Source: Trematomus loennbergii
Lineage: Eukaryota; Chordata; Actinopteri; Perciformes; Nototheniidae
Direction of reading: 5' to 3'
DNA: 64,000 nucleotides
NCBI GenBank assembly: GCA_012861695.1
Contig: JAAOOA010000026.1
Location: forward strand, 16,253,937-16,317,936
Shown in pieces: positions 1 through 12,146 of the stretch (position 1 is the first letter of the stretch; each line of letters starts with the position of its first letter). The position numbers and the translations under genes were made by a program. The notes below the pieces were generated by a model, which ran no database searches, was not told the origin of the DNA, and saw only the letters and a list, made by a program, of their open reading frames with translations.

Positions 1-1533
1 ATCACAAGACCCGTATGCTTGATAACCCTCTGTCATTGTGCGTAGCTTTTGTAATTTCAATGATCAGAAATTGTAGTTTGAGTTATCTGTTTTCCACGGA
101 TACACCTTTTCCATTTTTTAAGAAGACCAATGTTGACATGTTTTTAAAATAGTAGGTGCCACAATATGCCGAAAAATGTGTTACATAACAGATGATGTTT
201 GAAATGTTCCTGCCTGTTTCTTTAAAAGTCGATCACACCGTCTACTGCCACAGCCTGTAAACCACTGGTAATCAACAAGATACGTCGACTTGTATTGTGC
301 TTCTATTATTGATTTTGCAAACATTTTCTCTTCTTTTTTTTTTTACCGAAAGCATATTTTGATCTGTCCTTTTAGCAAGTGCACATATTTAACTGTAGGG
401 AACAGTGAACATTGATCATCAGTGAAACATTTTGAGTTTCAGCAGGAAGCACAACTTGATGTGTGGGAGAGAACAAATCTGAATCCGGTTTAAACCACTC
501 ACTGCATTTAACAATGTGGACATTATTCAGTGAACATAAAAAACAAGGAAACAATGAACCTCATTTTACTGAACAGATCTACATCCACGCCATCGCTTTC
601 TTTTTATCCCTCAAATTATCCGGCCCAGTTGATATTTTTAGCACCGTTTGTGCATACATTATATAATGTTTCCTGTGGATCCACAATGGACTTGGCACAT
701 TCTGCCTAACAGATATGTGACAAAGCTTCCGTGACAAATAGGCATCAGGAAGAATAAAGTATACACGTATATAAGCCCTTATATTGTTTACCAGTGGACA
801 TCAAGAACAAATAAATATGCATCGCAGCAGTAAATAAAATGATGCTTTCCCGTGACCAGATTGTTTAGTGAGGTTTAAGGAGTAAAGAAAAGTAGTGATG
901 TCAGTCAGAGTTATAGCCTTTTTTCTTAAATATCAACAATGAATCTCAATATATTCACACATCTTAAAAATATAACTTTTACCGTCCCACCTCAAATTCA
1001 ATGCGGGTTCGGTCGTTCAGGAAAAAAAAACCAAGGGGACATTTGAGTTCCAGGTAATGAGTTGTAATTTGACTGCTTTTCTCAGATTGTTTTCAGTAAA
1101 CATAGAAGACAGACAGTTGAGAAAAGGCACCACAAACAATAAAAGTAATCCTTTACATTCTAGCCCACTATGTTGCAAGCAGATGGCAGGCACACACTCC
1201 ACCCCGCCGAAAAACGCTCAATCATTTCAGGAAGTATTTCTCTCTGCCGCAGACACAATGAGTTTATAACGGGACACAAGTCTGACTTGTTGAAAGGATA
1301 CAGTACATTGTGATGGACGTGTTTACTCTGACACTCCGTTCCCATCTAGCTAGAGGTGTGAATGTCATTTCCAAGACACCTGGGAGGAAAATGTGTCGTC
1401 ATTTGCATGTTTGTGTGTGTGCGAGTGTGACAGCAGGGATTACGATGCGACTGTAAGTGAATCATCTAATCCCAGGTTTCGGAACAGCTGGTTGTGCGGC
1501 GTGCTGAGACTCAACTACTGTCTGCCTGGAGGC

Positions 1534-1745
1534 AGCAAGGAGGGGAGAAGGAAATGTTAGGAAAGAGGTAGAGAGGCAAAGAAAAGATGAGAATACAAAG
1601 ATAATTTGATTCAAAGAGAAAGACAAAAGAAGAGAGGGAGAGTGAAATAAGGAAAACAATAAAAAGGTAATTGTGGAAACTCATAAGGTGGAAAGACAAA
1701 AAAGAAGTTAAGGAGGATGCAGAAAGAGAAAAGGAAGATAAATCA
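1534..1745. repeat. Purine-rich low-complexity tract
   Basis: About 210 bases in which the plus strand is strongly biased to A and G, with interrupted GAAAG, GGAGA and AAAGA runs. It is not a clean tandem repeat. The strand asymmetry alone opens several long pyrimidine-coded frames on the minus strand (Ser/Leu/Phe-rich), which I treat as artefacts. Confidence 0.6.
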
Positions 1746-1905
1746 AGTTATTGGGAGAAATCAGCTTGAAGCAGGACATTGCACAACACATTGACATGCA
1801 CCGCAATAAGCCAGGGCCGCGTTAATCAAGCAGTTTTATGAGTAAACTGTGCGTGCTCACATTGCCACACCAAACCTATTTATTAGTTTCTTCTTGTGTC
1901 TGACA

Positions 1906-1923
1906 GTGTGTGTGTGTGTGTGT
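1906..1923. repeat. Short (GT)n microsatellite
   Basis: Nine uninterrupted GT dinucleotides. No other feature is attached to it. Confidence 0.85.
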
Positions 1924-3122
1924 TTAGAGGCACTCCTGACAACAGAAAGCTCTGCCTGAAGAAAACGCCTCAGAAATACATGCACCAAACACACATTAAT
2001 CTTACACGGAATTAGCATACTTGTTAGATTGATTGCCAAGTACTAAAAGAGCCCACCCATATATTGTTTGCAATGATGCAGACAATGACGGGCCCTTCTG
2101 TTTCTGATGATAGGACAGAAGGGATTTTTTTTCGGGGACTGCAGGAACCTCTGCTGTGACTGTTAATCACTGCCTTGTTTGCCACTGGCGAAATTTGCTT
2201 TGTCTGTGCCAGCAGCAACTAACCTCCAATTTTGAGAGGCCAGCAAGATACACCAGTGGCATCCCTGTGCACATTCCAGTCCTATAAACTCTGGATGTTT
2301 AATTAGCATGGCAAATCTAGCTAGATTGCACAGAAGGCAAATACAATCCAGCAAACACTGTAATCATCGCACATGTATCCATTGCATACAACAAATCCTG
2401 ATTTGATTATCAAACCTTGTATGTCAAGTCATAAATCATCATAAAACAGAAGTATGGATGGATAGATGGGGGGATATTTCTGCTTCTAAGTGAAGGAAAG
2501 ACTTCACATTCAGACAAAATGTCACCAGAGATTCAAGATAAACAAACTTATGGAGCCAATTAGGACATCCCCCTGTAACTGGAGCTTAATTCAAGAGGCA
2601 CAAGTTTTAGTGTCTCCAGTGAGGGAAAAAAAGCCCCAAACCTTCTTTGAAGTTCTTCTCTCTATGGGCGGTCATGTGGCATGGCATCGAGCCAAAACCC
2701 ACAGACACAAGGAATGAATAACGCTCGCCCAGTGCCCCCTGACAGAGGATAAGGGAGAAGACTGTAAAGGGAATAAATACTTAAACCTACAGACACCTGA
2801 CAAATTATGACTCTCCTAAAGTCAAACTTCTATTTGTTCTTTAACTCTGCACATCTCAAAGCTCCACAGTTCCAAAATTGGAAAACAAATTTCATGTGAA
2901 CAAACGTGTCTATCATAATTGTTTTAGAAGGAGTTAATATTGCTACAGTCACATTTTAGGCAGGGTATGAAGAGGATTCTTATTTAGCAGTTGGATTAAG
3001 TTGAGTTTTGAATGCATCACCTTTGGGTAATCGCAAATTACATCACAGCGAAAAGGTCACACCAGTATATAATTGTTTTTCTGTCAAAAGCTCAGTTAAT
3101 CAAGATCACATGTAGATGTTTT

Positions 3123-3955
3123 TAATAATAATAATACATTTTAGGCGCCTTTCATGACACCCAAGGACACCGTACAATTTGTTAAAAAAGAAAACGCTAA
3201 TAGGCAACAGAACATGATAAAAACGTAACCAGGAAATCATGGAGGAGACAATCAAGTGGACACAAATGAAACATATAATGAGGAGCACTACAGTGAGTAG
3301 GCAGATTTGAACAGATGGGTTTTTAATTGGGATTTGAATATAGTGATTGTGTCTGACTGTCTTATGTGCGGGGGGAGGGAGTTCCAGAGTCTGGGAGCAG
3401 TGCAGCTAAAAGCCCGAGCACCCATGGTGACGAGGCGTGGGTGGGATGGTTAGCAGACCAGCAGAGGAGGAGGGAGGAGCGTGTACTCCTGAAGAAGGTC
3501 AGCCAGATAGGGGGGGGGGGGGGCAGGTTATGTAGGGCTTTGTAAGTGAGCAGTAGATTTTTGAAGTTGATACAGGATTGAACAGGGAGCCAGTGGAGTT
3601 GGATGAGGATGGGGGTGATGTGTTCTGAGGCCTTGGTGCCGTGATGATCCGGGCTGCAAAGTTCTGTATGATTTGAGTTTATGATGAGTTTGGTGGGTAT
3701 GCCTGAGAGGATGGCGTTACAGTAGTCGATGCGGGACGTGACAAATGCATTGACCAGGACTTCAGTGTTTGATTGAGAAAGGGATGGGCGGAGTCTGGAG
3801 ATGTTGCGTGGAAGAAGGCAGTCCGGGTGATGTTATTTATGTGAGGTGAAAAAGGGAGCTGTGTCTATGACACCAAGGCTCTTAACTTGGCCAGAGAAGG
3901 GGATGGAGTAGCCATCAATGATGAGGTTAATCTCTGTGGCTTAAACGGATATTGG
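3123..3955 (-). mobile_element. Decayed L2-like non-LTR retrotransposon, 3' part
   Basis: Read on the minus strand, this region encodes broken pieces of the C-terminal part of a LINE reverse transcriptase. IDGYSIPFSGQVKSLGVI is encoded near 3940-3885 and [20 protein letters not shown] near 3756-3697, followed by remnants of the C-terminal LHWLPV-type segment. The order is that of L2/Maui-type fish LINEs. Frameshifts and stops interrupt the frame, so it is inactive. The plus-strand left edge (about 3123-3185) corresponds to the element's 3' untranslated end. A run of 14 G (3510-3523) lies inside. The clade comes from remembered family motifs, so L2 versus a close relative is not settled. Confidence 0.8.
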
Positions 3956-6900
3956 AAAAACATCAATCAAAAAAACAATTGACGTAAACCAGGAATAGTG
4001 AACGTCATAAGAAAATGGTACTATATTATTCCACTAACGAGTATACAGACTAACGATACAAATAATAATCCGTAGCTTTGAAACAACACTTTTTACAATG
4101 CTATAACCGTCTTTGTAATTGCATTCAAGTTCAACGTTTTAGGAGGGAATTTATGAGCGTGTATTTATGGATTGTCCTTACAATAGGTTCAGTTCATAAG
4201 GCCCACACGAATGTCACGAAATAGCTGCCATGTGTTACTATGACGCCCCAGAATATATGTCTCTCTAGTGTTGGCCGAGGAATTCCGGCAACTGGCATGT
4301 CAACAGCAAGTATGCACATGCAGAAATACACACACATACATGTCATGTGTATGTGTGTTTGTCTCCATGTGTGTTCAACTCTGTATTTTTAAAAACCAAA
4401 AAGAGCCTGGCCCTACTCAGAAAATATAACCCTGGTCTGCAATTTCCACAAAGAGCTTGAAACTCAGCAGACTGTTAGTGGCTAATGATAGGAAGTTAAG
4501 TGTCAACACTGGACTAACACACAGTGGGCTTAATTTCCAGTTATAGTTGGATGGAGATGTATCTTATCTCAACCACCCACTCAATCTCTCCCCCCTCCTG
4601 TCTAATTCTCTTCATTTCACTTGGACTTTCTGAGAAATGGGATTATGACAGTCTTGCAATTGACTCTAAATATAAGCGATAGCCCCCTACCCTTTATTTC
4701 CCCCATCTGCTCGGCCCATGACTTGTTAAGAAATGACAAATGAGACCAACTATGAGATCACCAATGTGGCGGCGGCAACACGCAAGCAAACATACATACA
4801 TTTATAAAAAGGGACATGAGAAGAAGTGATATGCCACACGCAAACAAAACCACACTTATTATTATTCTGCCAATTTCTGCAAGCAATTTCAGAGTAGCTG
4901 TTGTTGATTTCAGGTTTCCTTGATGTACTATTAAAGAAGCCTATTGGCAGGGATATAGATTATTTTGGGCTTTAGCATGGAAGCCAGCGCAACACCAGAA
5001 ACCACTGTAATTACAAGATCTGCTCGGCACTTTGAATAGCAATGGCAACCAAAACCTTGATCTGGTCGAAGACAAGAAGGAGAGGCGGGGCGCCCCGGGT
5101 TAAAATAGAACTGTCCACATGGAGTTGATTTGAGGTTTTCTATATGGGGAGCCCGGGAGTGGGTCTGCTCAAGTAATGAAGTCAGTTCAAACCATTGGAA
5201 AAAGACTATCGCGTGCAGCTCTGTTGTGGCAGAGAGCACCCACTTGCCCACATAAAAGTACATCACTGCCGTAAAGAACTGCCAGACATTTGAGATGTAT
5301 TGACCATTTTTCTCAAGAAACTATAAACAAAAATCTGGTATGATTCAACTTTGAGTTTGTGAGTCAAGATCATTTAAATCATTCTGCTTTTAAGCAAACA
5401 AGCCAACAGAGAGATGAATACCTTGTTTCTTTGTAAATCACATAAAATACCCTTGCAATGCTTGAACAAATGTCTCCAAAATGAATCTTGAAGTCACTAA
5501 AACCATGAAGCAAAAGTGTTGCATCCAGCCATCCACCTCACATCAGTCCCTCACTGCCATGCTGCAGTGGCAGTCAATCCAGTCCTACCTCAAGATCTTT
5601 GTTGAAATGGCCCCTGAGGACATTATAAACTCTTGACATCTCCTCAGAAACGTTCAACTCCCTGGAGAACTGTAACACTTAGCAAAGCTGTGATGACAGA
5701 TTGGATTGGAGTGGATTAAAGGACTGGTATGCTTCCACAGTTACTCCCTCTTCCTGAGAAGCTGTGAATGTGCTACATATTACACGCTGAACTGTCTCCT
5801 GTGCTCTGTGTCAATCATTGCGGCATGACATATTCCATACTACTGTGCAGTCATCTCCCACTTGACGATCCATGGCAAAAAAGGGTCCTTGTCCTGGATA
5901 TAATCATGATATGGCGCTACAGGAAGAAAGGTCACACAGCTTGATGGAAGTGGGACATCGGTGCTGAAAGTGTCCTAATGATCTGGCATGACACGGCAAG
6001 GAAGAAAAATACAAGGGAAGTAGCATGCTGTGAGACTTATTAAGAGTTGTTCCTTTTACTTTTTCAATTATTTGCTCGTACTCATCCTCACATGTTACAG
6101 CCATCGACAACAGCTACCTCAAATATCTTATGTAACATTACAAAGTGAACTCTATCTCGTTACATATTCAAGGAAACGTGACCCCAACTCCATGCAGGCC
6201 ACTCTTTGGATGACATTCTCTTCTTTTCATTATTTCATGCGTTTCCTTTTGAGACCCTGCCTCGTTCATAACTTATTTCAGCACGGAAATTCCTCCATTG
6301 CACTCTCCCTTGACTGTCACAGCGTCCCATTTTCTTTTGAGCCCCCCCCTCCACCTCTGGGTGTAATCAGAAGAACCCATGATGTTCTAATAGGAAAAAG
6401 CCTTCTATCTGGATTGGAAGAAGAAAACCTGAAGGAAGGAGACTGAAGGACTGAGGGGACAGAATATGATACTGGTGAAATGCACAAAGAGAGAGCTAAT
6501 GAGGGGTGGTGGTACTGGTGCCGGGCAGGCTCGTTGCATGAGAACTCAGTGTTATGAGGTCTAGCGGTAGGGAGACCAAGTGGGACTGTTGGTGGGAGGA
6601 GGAGGAGGAGGGTGGCGTCTACCAGGCTTTTTTTTTCTTCTTCTCTCCCTCTCTCTCTTCTATTCCCTAGACGCAAGAGCAGATGGTATTCCCATTGAAG
6701 AAATCATAAAGCAGAATGGGAATCAGAAGCAGACTGGCAGGGTGTGGTGGTCCCATCAGGCACACAACTCATTTTCTGTTTATTTCCTACAATTCATTTG
6801 GTGTACACCTATCCAGCAATGTATTGATTCAATGATCAACGAGCCAATATAATCGATTCGAGGTGAAAACATTGATACAAATCGCCTGTTTGTCGAGTTT

Positions 6901-9900
6901 TTGATCAATGGTCAGAGTGATCATAGATGGAACTAGCAGTGACATTACAGCTGTGTGTAGCAGTGAGGCGTGTCCACAGTTTATTTGTTGATGAATAAAT
7001 GCTATAACTCTACGAAGACTAAGATAGATATGTCTGGTCTGCTGCTGATTAAAGTGAAATGTGTTTGCATAGAACAACAGGTCTGTTTATTTAAAAGAGT
7101 GGTTCATTTAAATGTCTGGACAATATGATATCATCTAATATTGATCGTAAAATAATCAATATGTTCATTATGATATGGTGTTGTGGTGAAACTTGTGATT
7201 TACAACCCTACAATACTGTTCCTTACTGAAAAAGATTAAATCCTGGCCAGACAGACATGCTTTAAGGTCGGTCTCTACAGGATTAATAGTATTAACAAAA
7301 AGGTACTTTTATCAGCAGCTGATCTGGTCACCTCACTCTTATGACAGCTGCTAAAGTAAGGAAAGCAATGCTTCCGTATATCCCCATAAGGAGCTCTGTC
7401 GTGCTATTTTACTGCAAAAATACAGCCATCAGGAGTAAATGGATATGATGAGCAAAACATACAGATTTCATTATGGCTGTTATGTAGCAGTTTCCCAAAA
7501 TGCTGAAATAGCAAATTAGTTGTCTGCAGTTACATATCGGGTTAGATAACAGAAAATCTAGAAGCTAGATGCCTCAGAGCTGTGCTTAAGTTTGTGGTTC
7601 AGCTAATTACGGTCGCAATGTATAGTATTTACAAGTAGAGAGGGATTATTTTGGCACTCAAGCTCGACTAAAAGCCAAGTGATGCAGCACAGTGGCTCTG
7701 AAGTGAAATGGGGCTGGGGAGCAGCAGTGCTGGAGATCAGGACACGGCTCTGTGGGTAGATGGTTGTTCTTGCGGACCGGGTCCCAGATGTATAGCACTT
7801 ATGAACACAACTGGGCCGAGATAGGAGAACCCACTTAAAACCTCAACAACCAATTATCCAACCGCTCCCAACAGCTGAGAGCAATCGCATCAATGCAGGG
7901 GAAGTCTTATTCAAATGTCAATCAGACGGTCGCAGGGGGGGGGACTGTGTCTTTGTACGAGTGCTCATCTGTACATCTGTCTGTCCAGCTCCCTAGGTAA
8001 CCCTGATATCCTTCCACACCAAACCAACAACCTGAGAAAAAGCTGTGTCTGCCTTTGTTAACAAGAACAGTTATTACACTCCGGTGCACAATGCCATTCA
8101 CTGTCATTGTGGCTTTTGATGAAAACACACACGAGTCAAAGGAAGTAAAACCTAGCTAGGGTTTTGGGAAACTGTGAGTGGCACTTTCTGTTATTTTCTT
8201 AGAATGAATGGACGGTAAACCCAATCAATCATGAACATAATTCACAGATTAATAAGAAAAGGCAATGAGCATTTGTCGCAACCCTACTTCTATTTTGAAT
8301 GCTCAGAAATTAAATGGTACTTAAAATCTACAGTACATAGGTGACAAATCCAGACCTATATTTGGATGAAGTAATTATGTAAAATATTGTTTGTGCTGCC
8401 AATATTATTTAGAATATAGATTCCGCACCCTACTTAACATTTGTTTTGATTTGTAGGTTCTTAAAAAAAATGTGGGTAGCTGCTCTTAGCACACAGCTCA
8501 TACAAACAGTCATGCACCAAGATTTGAAGAAGTCATAATTAAACACAAAGCTTAACAGCAGAGCCAATACCTCAAGAACAATAAACACAGATAGACTTCT
8601 CAATAGTTCACTCCAGCTTTGCACACTGGATGAGTGGTGAGAAAAAGGACTCCAGTGATGATCATATTGCTCTGTTTCTTGCTGGATGTGTTAGAAGCCA
8701 AATGTTTGCTCAGTGCTCACACACTCAAACATAGCATGGATAATATAGCATCAAGGCAGCTTTAAGGATAGCCTGCCCAACACAACTTTCATCCAACCCC
8801 CAATGTGTTAAATCGCCAGTGGAAGAAAAAGATTAAAGCAACTACAAGGAAATATGTAATGATAAGACCCTGTGTGGTTGTCCTCAACCATGTTGTTGAG
8901 ATAAGGGAAGATGCATGTCTGCAGCTAAGAGTATCTAAGACTAAGAACATGAAGTTGACTTCTTGTAGCACACATACAAAGGTAGTTAGTGGATGTGGTA
9001 CAGCAATAGACATACTTCATGCCTAAAAGAAAGAGCAAAGATGCAGTGCACCTGACACTGACACAAGACAGAAGTTGGCAGCAGCAGACATTCATAAAAC
9101 GATGCAAATGAGAAATATATGTAGATATTAGAGCCATTTAAACAAAGCATTAATTATGCTGCTTTCAAAGATTTAATCATTTGCAGAAACTTGTTTCATC
9201 TGCAGCTCAATACACTCCAACCACAAAGCTGAAGTTTATTTTGGGTCTAACCTATCGATCGAAATATGATATAATAGCTTTAATTTGCTCAGCTCATTGG
9301 AAGGCTTACAGTGGGTCTAATTAATAATCATAAAGCATCCTTTCAAAAATAAATTAGAAGAGTATTCATAAAAGAGATGTATTGGTCTGCACCTTAGTTT
9401 CACAGCTATCATTAAATACAACTTTTTGATAGGCAGCTCATAGCCTTAAGATGTTAACTGTCAATCAAGTGGCTGTTTTGTTTAATTGGTTTAGGAGGAT
9501 CTTTTGCATCATCACATCTGATTTAAGTGTATATTTTAAACCCAGTAATTGTTTAAAATTGGCACAAGGTGACATATTGGATCAGTCTTTGAGAGGCATC
9601 ACTGGGAAGAGGAAATATCCAATAAGGTCTTATGGCTTGGTGTGTCACTCACTGTGATGGAAGTGAGCCCCGTCGGCCATTCATCAGTGCAGGATACTAT
9701 GTCAGCATGCAGTGGAGGAGGTCGATATTCCACCAAGACAAATAGACTACATTTACATGTATTTATTGCAGGCCATTACAGGGATCTGCTTTGCAGAACA
9801 GGCTCCTATTTCATTTTCCATCACATCCAGCCTGCATCACCAAGCTTGCCCCCGTGCTGAGGACTGCTGCGAGGTGTTAACATTCAGATCAAGTATGGAG

Positions 9901-10072
9901 AGTGTTCTGTCTATAAAAGTAGGGTAAAACTGCCCATTCAAAGAGAGGGGTTTGGTTGAAAAACACAACATTAAATGGGATGTTTCTAGTGGTGATATTA
10001 AGCAAAAAAACGTTCAGTCCCACGTGTCCAAAAGTCGTAATAACTAGCAAAACTTCATAGAAAATGTAGAGA
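3956..10072 (-). other. Probable first intron of the minus-strand gene; no exon seen
   Basis: About 6 kb running from the GTAAGT donor at 10078-10073 toward lower coordinates. I see no acceptor-exon-donor structure with a recognisable protein, and no repeat with clear ends. There is a GGA-rich, CT-rich low-complexity patch at 6595-6662. Open frames such as 4931-5266 (minus) and 6030-6446 (plus) have no recognisable content. Intron status is inferred from the exon at 10079-10213. Confidence 0.45.
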
Positions 10073-10078
10073 ACTTAC
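10073..10078 (-). other. Splice donor of the signal-peptide exon
   Basis: On the minus strand the exon ends ...GGGGTG and is followed at once by GTAAGT, a full match to the vertebrate U2 donor consensus from +1 to +6. The exon ends in phase 0 after codon 45. Confidence 0.75.
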
Positions 10079-10213
10079 CACCCCGGTGTCCAGCTGCTCG
10101 TTAGTCAGAGAAGGAGCCGCTCCAGTCAGAGGTAAAAACAACAAAATAGGCACCAACAGAAGCATCTCCGGAGAAATATTCCTCATCCACTTGTGAAGCA
10201 CCAGAGAAACCAT
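10079..10213 (-). CDS. First coding exon of an unidentified secreted or membrane protein
   Basis: This exon has 45 codons, all open, running from ATG at 10213-10211 to a GTAAGT donor. The start is well supported: A at -3 and G at +4 give a strong Kozak context, and an in-frame TAG lies three codons upstream (10222-10220). The peptide reads as a signal sequence. Its n-region is MVSLVLHKWMRNISPEM, its hydrophobic core LLLVPILLFLPL (residues 18-29), and TGAA at 30-33 is a plausible signal-peptidase site. The mature sequence would begin near PSLTNEQLDTGV. Met10 and Met17 are alternative in-frame starts, and Met17 would give a more typical short signal peptide. The exon therefore likely opens a secreted, GPI-anchored or type I membrane protein. 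The next exons lie at lower coordinates, possibly outside the window. I do not recognise the family, so no symbol is given. The gene model is inference from start, signal peptide and donor together. Confidence 0.72.
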
Positions 10214-10740
10214 GCTGCCCTATGAGTATGACAGGCTGCTCCTGCAGGACTCAGACACCGACCCCGACAGCTGCATCCGCCGGATAAATCTCACGCCAAT
10301 ACTCCTGTAAAAATGTGCTCGATTAAGGTCTACCTCACTGTTGAGCGCAAACACATGAAACACATTAAAACACCGCTGGCTGTAAGGCTAAGTTTTTTCT
10401 CCACAAAACGGCACTTGTAACTACCACCTACGTGTTCATTATCAGATGGAAAATGTGTATTCTTGATTTATATCAAGTCCATCTGAGGTGATATCCCTGC
10501 AGCAAGTGGCGCGAGCTCCCTTTCCTGCTCGCGGAGGCTCCAGCTCTGGTAATGAAAGCAGCTGCGTGCGGTTTTGTCCCGAGCAGACGCACACGCACTG
10601 AGAGTGAATGAGTATTTGGCCCGGAGGATTCAGGGAGAAGGAGGGAGGGAGGGGAGTTCAGCGCCTTCTTAGCACACTTCAAACTGAATTCATGACGCGC
10701 CTCCTCCGTAATTTGAGAGACTCAAGGGTCCAGCTAAAAG
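10214..10740 (-). promoter_or_regulatory. CpG-rich 5' UTR and probable promoter of the exon at 10079-10213
   Basis: Immediately 5' (minus strand) of the start codon the sequence is visibly richer in CpG and GC than the surrounding DNA, with dense CpG at about 10255-10270, 10508-10535, 10560-10620 and 10694-10710. This fits a CpG-type vertebrate promoter and 5' UTR. No TATA box in a clear position and no transcription start can be fixed by eye. The minus-strand frame at 10473-10682 is taken as untranslated. Confidence 0.45.
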
Positions 10741-11226
10741 ACGTAAAACTATTTGTCCGTGTTGCTCATCATCGTTGCATGAGAAAATATGTCAGCGACT
10801 CAGCGTTGAGTGGGTTTGACATGCCTTGGAGAGAATCCAAGTGTTGGACCAGCAGCTTCATGTTTTATGTTATCTTATGCCAGCAATGCATAACAGGAGT
10901 TACAGAAGCAGATACAGATAAGAAACATTTTATTATCTTTTTTATGCTCATGGTTCAGGTTATGTTATACATCTGTTATCTCGACTGTTTGCTCATCATC
11001 ATCACATCTTCAAGTGTTATAGGCGCTTTCACACCAAGTACTTTGCCGTACTTAGTTCCCAGTAGCCTACTTAGTTCATCGGAACTCTTTAGTTCCCTGA
11101 GCAGATCGCGTTCACACCGGAATAAATCCCTGAGGCCGGGAGGATTATGCCAGAGCCCAGGGCTGCGGTCGAATAGTCAAAAAAATCAGCTCCTAACGTC
11201 TATCCCTATCGTCTATCCCTTGACCT

Positions 11227-12085
11227 TGTTGGAGCAGAACACCTATTGGGGTGGCTGATAGCCACCCCCTCTGCTACGCGCCGTTCGTTGGATGAGGCTG
11301 ATCTCTATTAAATAAAGAAAGGAATTGAAAACACCGGAATCAAAAGTTATAACAATTATCTGAGTTTACTCTGGTAGGAAACCAAACACATATACAAGTT
11401 ATACAGAGTACTCCGGACTTCAGGCTTGTGATGCTGTTTACAGGTAGACAGACCATGCCTTCAAGAAACGAGAAGTCAGACTTCAGGTTTGGGATGCGGT
11501 TTACATGTCTCTAGACCAGCCTTCAACAAACCAGAAGTACTTTTACATACAAAAACAACAGTATTTATATCCATATTTTGGGGCGGAGATGTGTCGACTC
11601 TTCCTTCCCATTTTACTCCGAAGCGAATCAGAGAGTCCGTGGGGAGGAGCTGTGTGAGCTGCTCACTCCCCCAGGTGTCCTTACTGGTTGGATCCACCTC
11701 TGGCCGGGTTCAATACAGCGAATCAGAGTTCTGACCAGAACGTGAGATTCTAAGGTTCTACAAGGTCAAAATCAATCTTATCTCTGCACCGGTATTCACT
11801 CCCTTATTTTCCCATGGCATCTTTCACATAAACTGTTACTCTCAGACAATTAAACATTGTATACAGATATAATGAGCCCAGAAAGAACATAATGCTACCC
11901 AGAAAGATCCTTGAAAAGAACATGTGTGTGTGTGCTGGCTAAAAGGAAGGTGTATGTGTGTGTAACAGGATCTCTGGGACAGTGAGTTGTAAGTGAGAAT
12001 ATCATTTCTATATGGGATTATTTAAAACAGTTCAAACAATACATGTTTACTCTAATACAGTTTAGAATCATATCTTTTTACTTCA
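11227..12085. mobile_element. Solo-LTR-like insertion (859 bp) with 4-bp duplication ACCT
   Basis: The segment starts TG, ends CA and is flanked by ACCT at 11223-11226 and 12086-12089. The inner copy of family X has the uninterrupted site (CCTTGACCTCTGAGTG near 12207-12222), so the empty target is known and the duplication is real. TG...CA ends with a 4-bp duplication fit a solo LTR of an LTR retrotransposon or endogenous retrovirus. An AATAAA lies at about 11310. No gag, pol or env coding is present. It could also be another element with TG/CA ends, since I did not recognise the LTR family. Confidence 0.65.
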
Positions 12086-12146
12086 ACCTCTGTGTGAAAC
12101 GTCACGGGGTTAAGTTAGAGTGGATAGGATAATTCAAAAGGATTTA

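Larger units (their letters stand above)
1..3122. other. No gene seen; probable intron or intergenic DNA
   Basis: AT-rich sequence with only short open frames on both strands, none resembling a protein family I recognise. If the minus-strand exon at 10079-10213 is real, this lies downstream in that gene and is most simply intron. It holds a purine-rich tract and a short GT repeat, listed separately. I see no splice-flanked exon here, but a short exon could be missed by eye. Confidence 0.5.

Noticed and set aside
6030..6446. 138-codon plus-strand frame
   Set aside because: No family, no splice context, and a 119-codon frame overlaps it on the other strand. Both look like chance.
10608..11258. 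216-codon plus-strand frame
   Set aside because: It runs from the putative promoter into three different repeat elements and has no coherent protein features.
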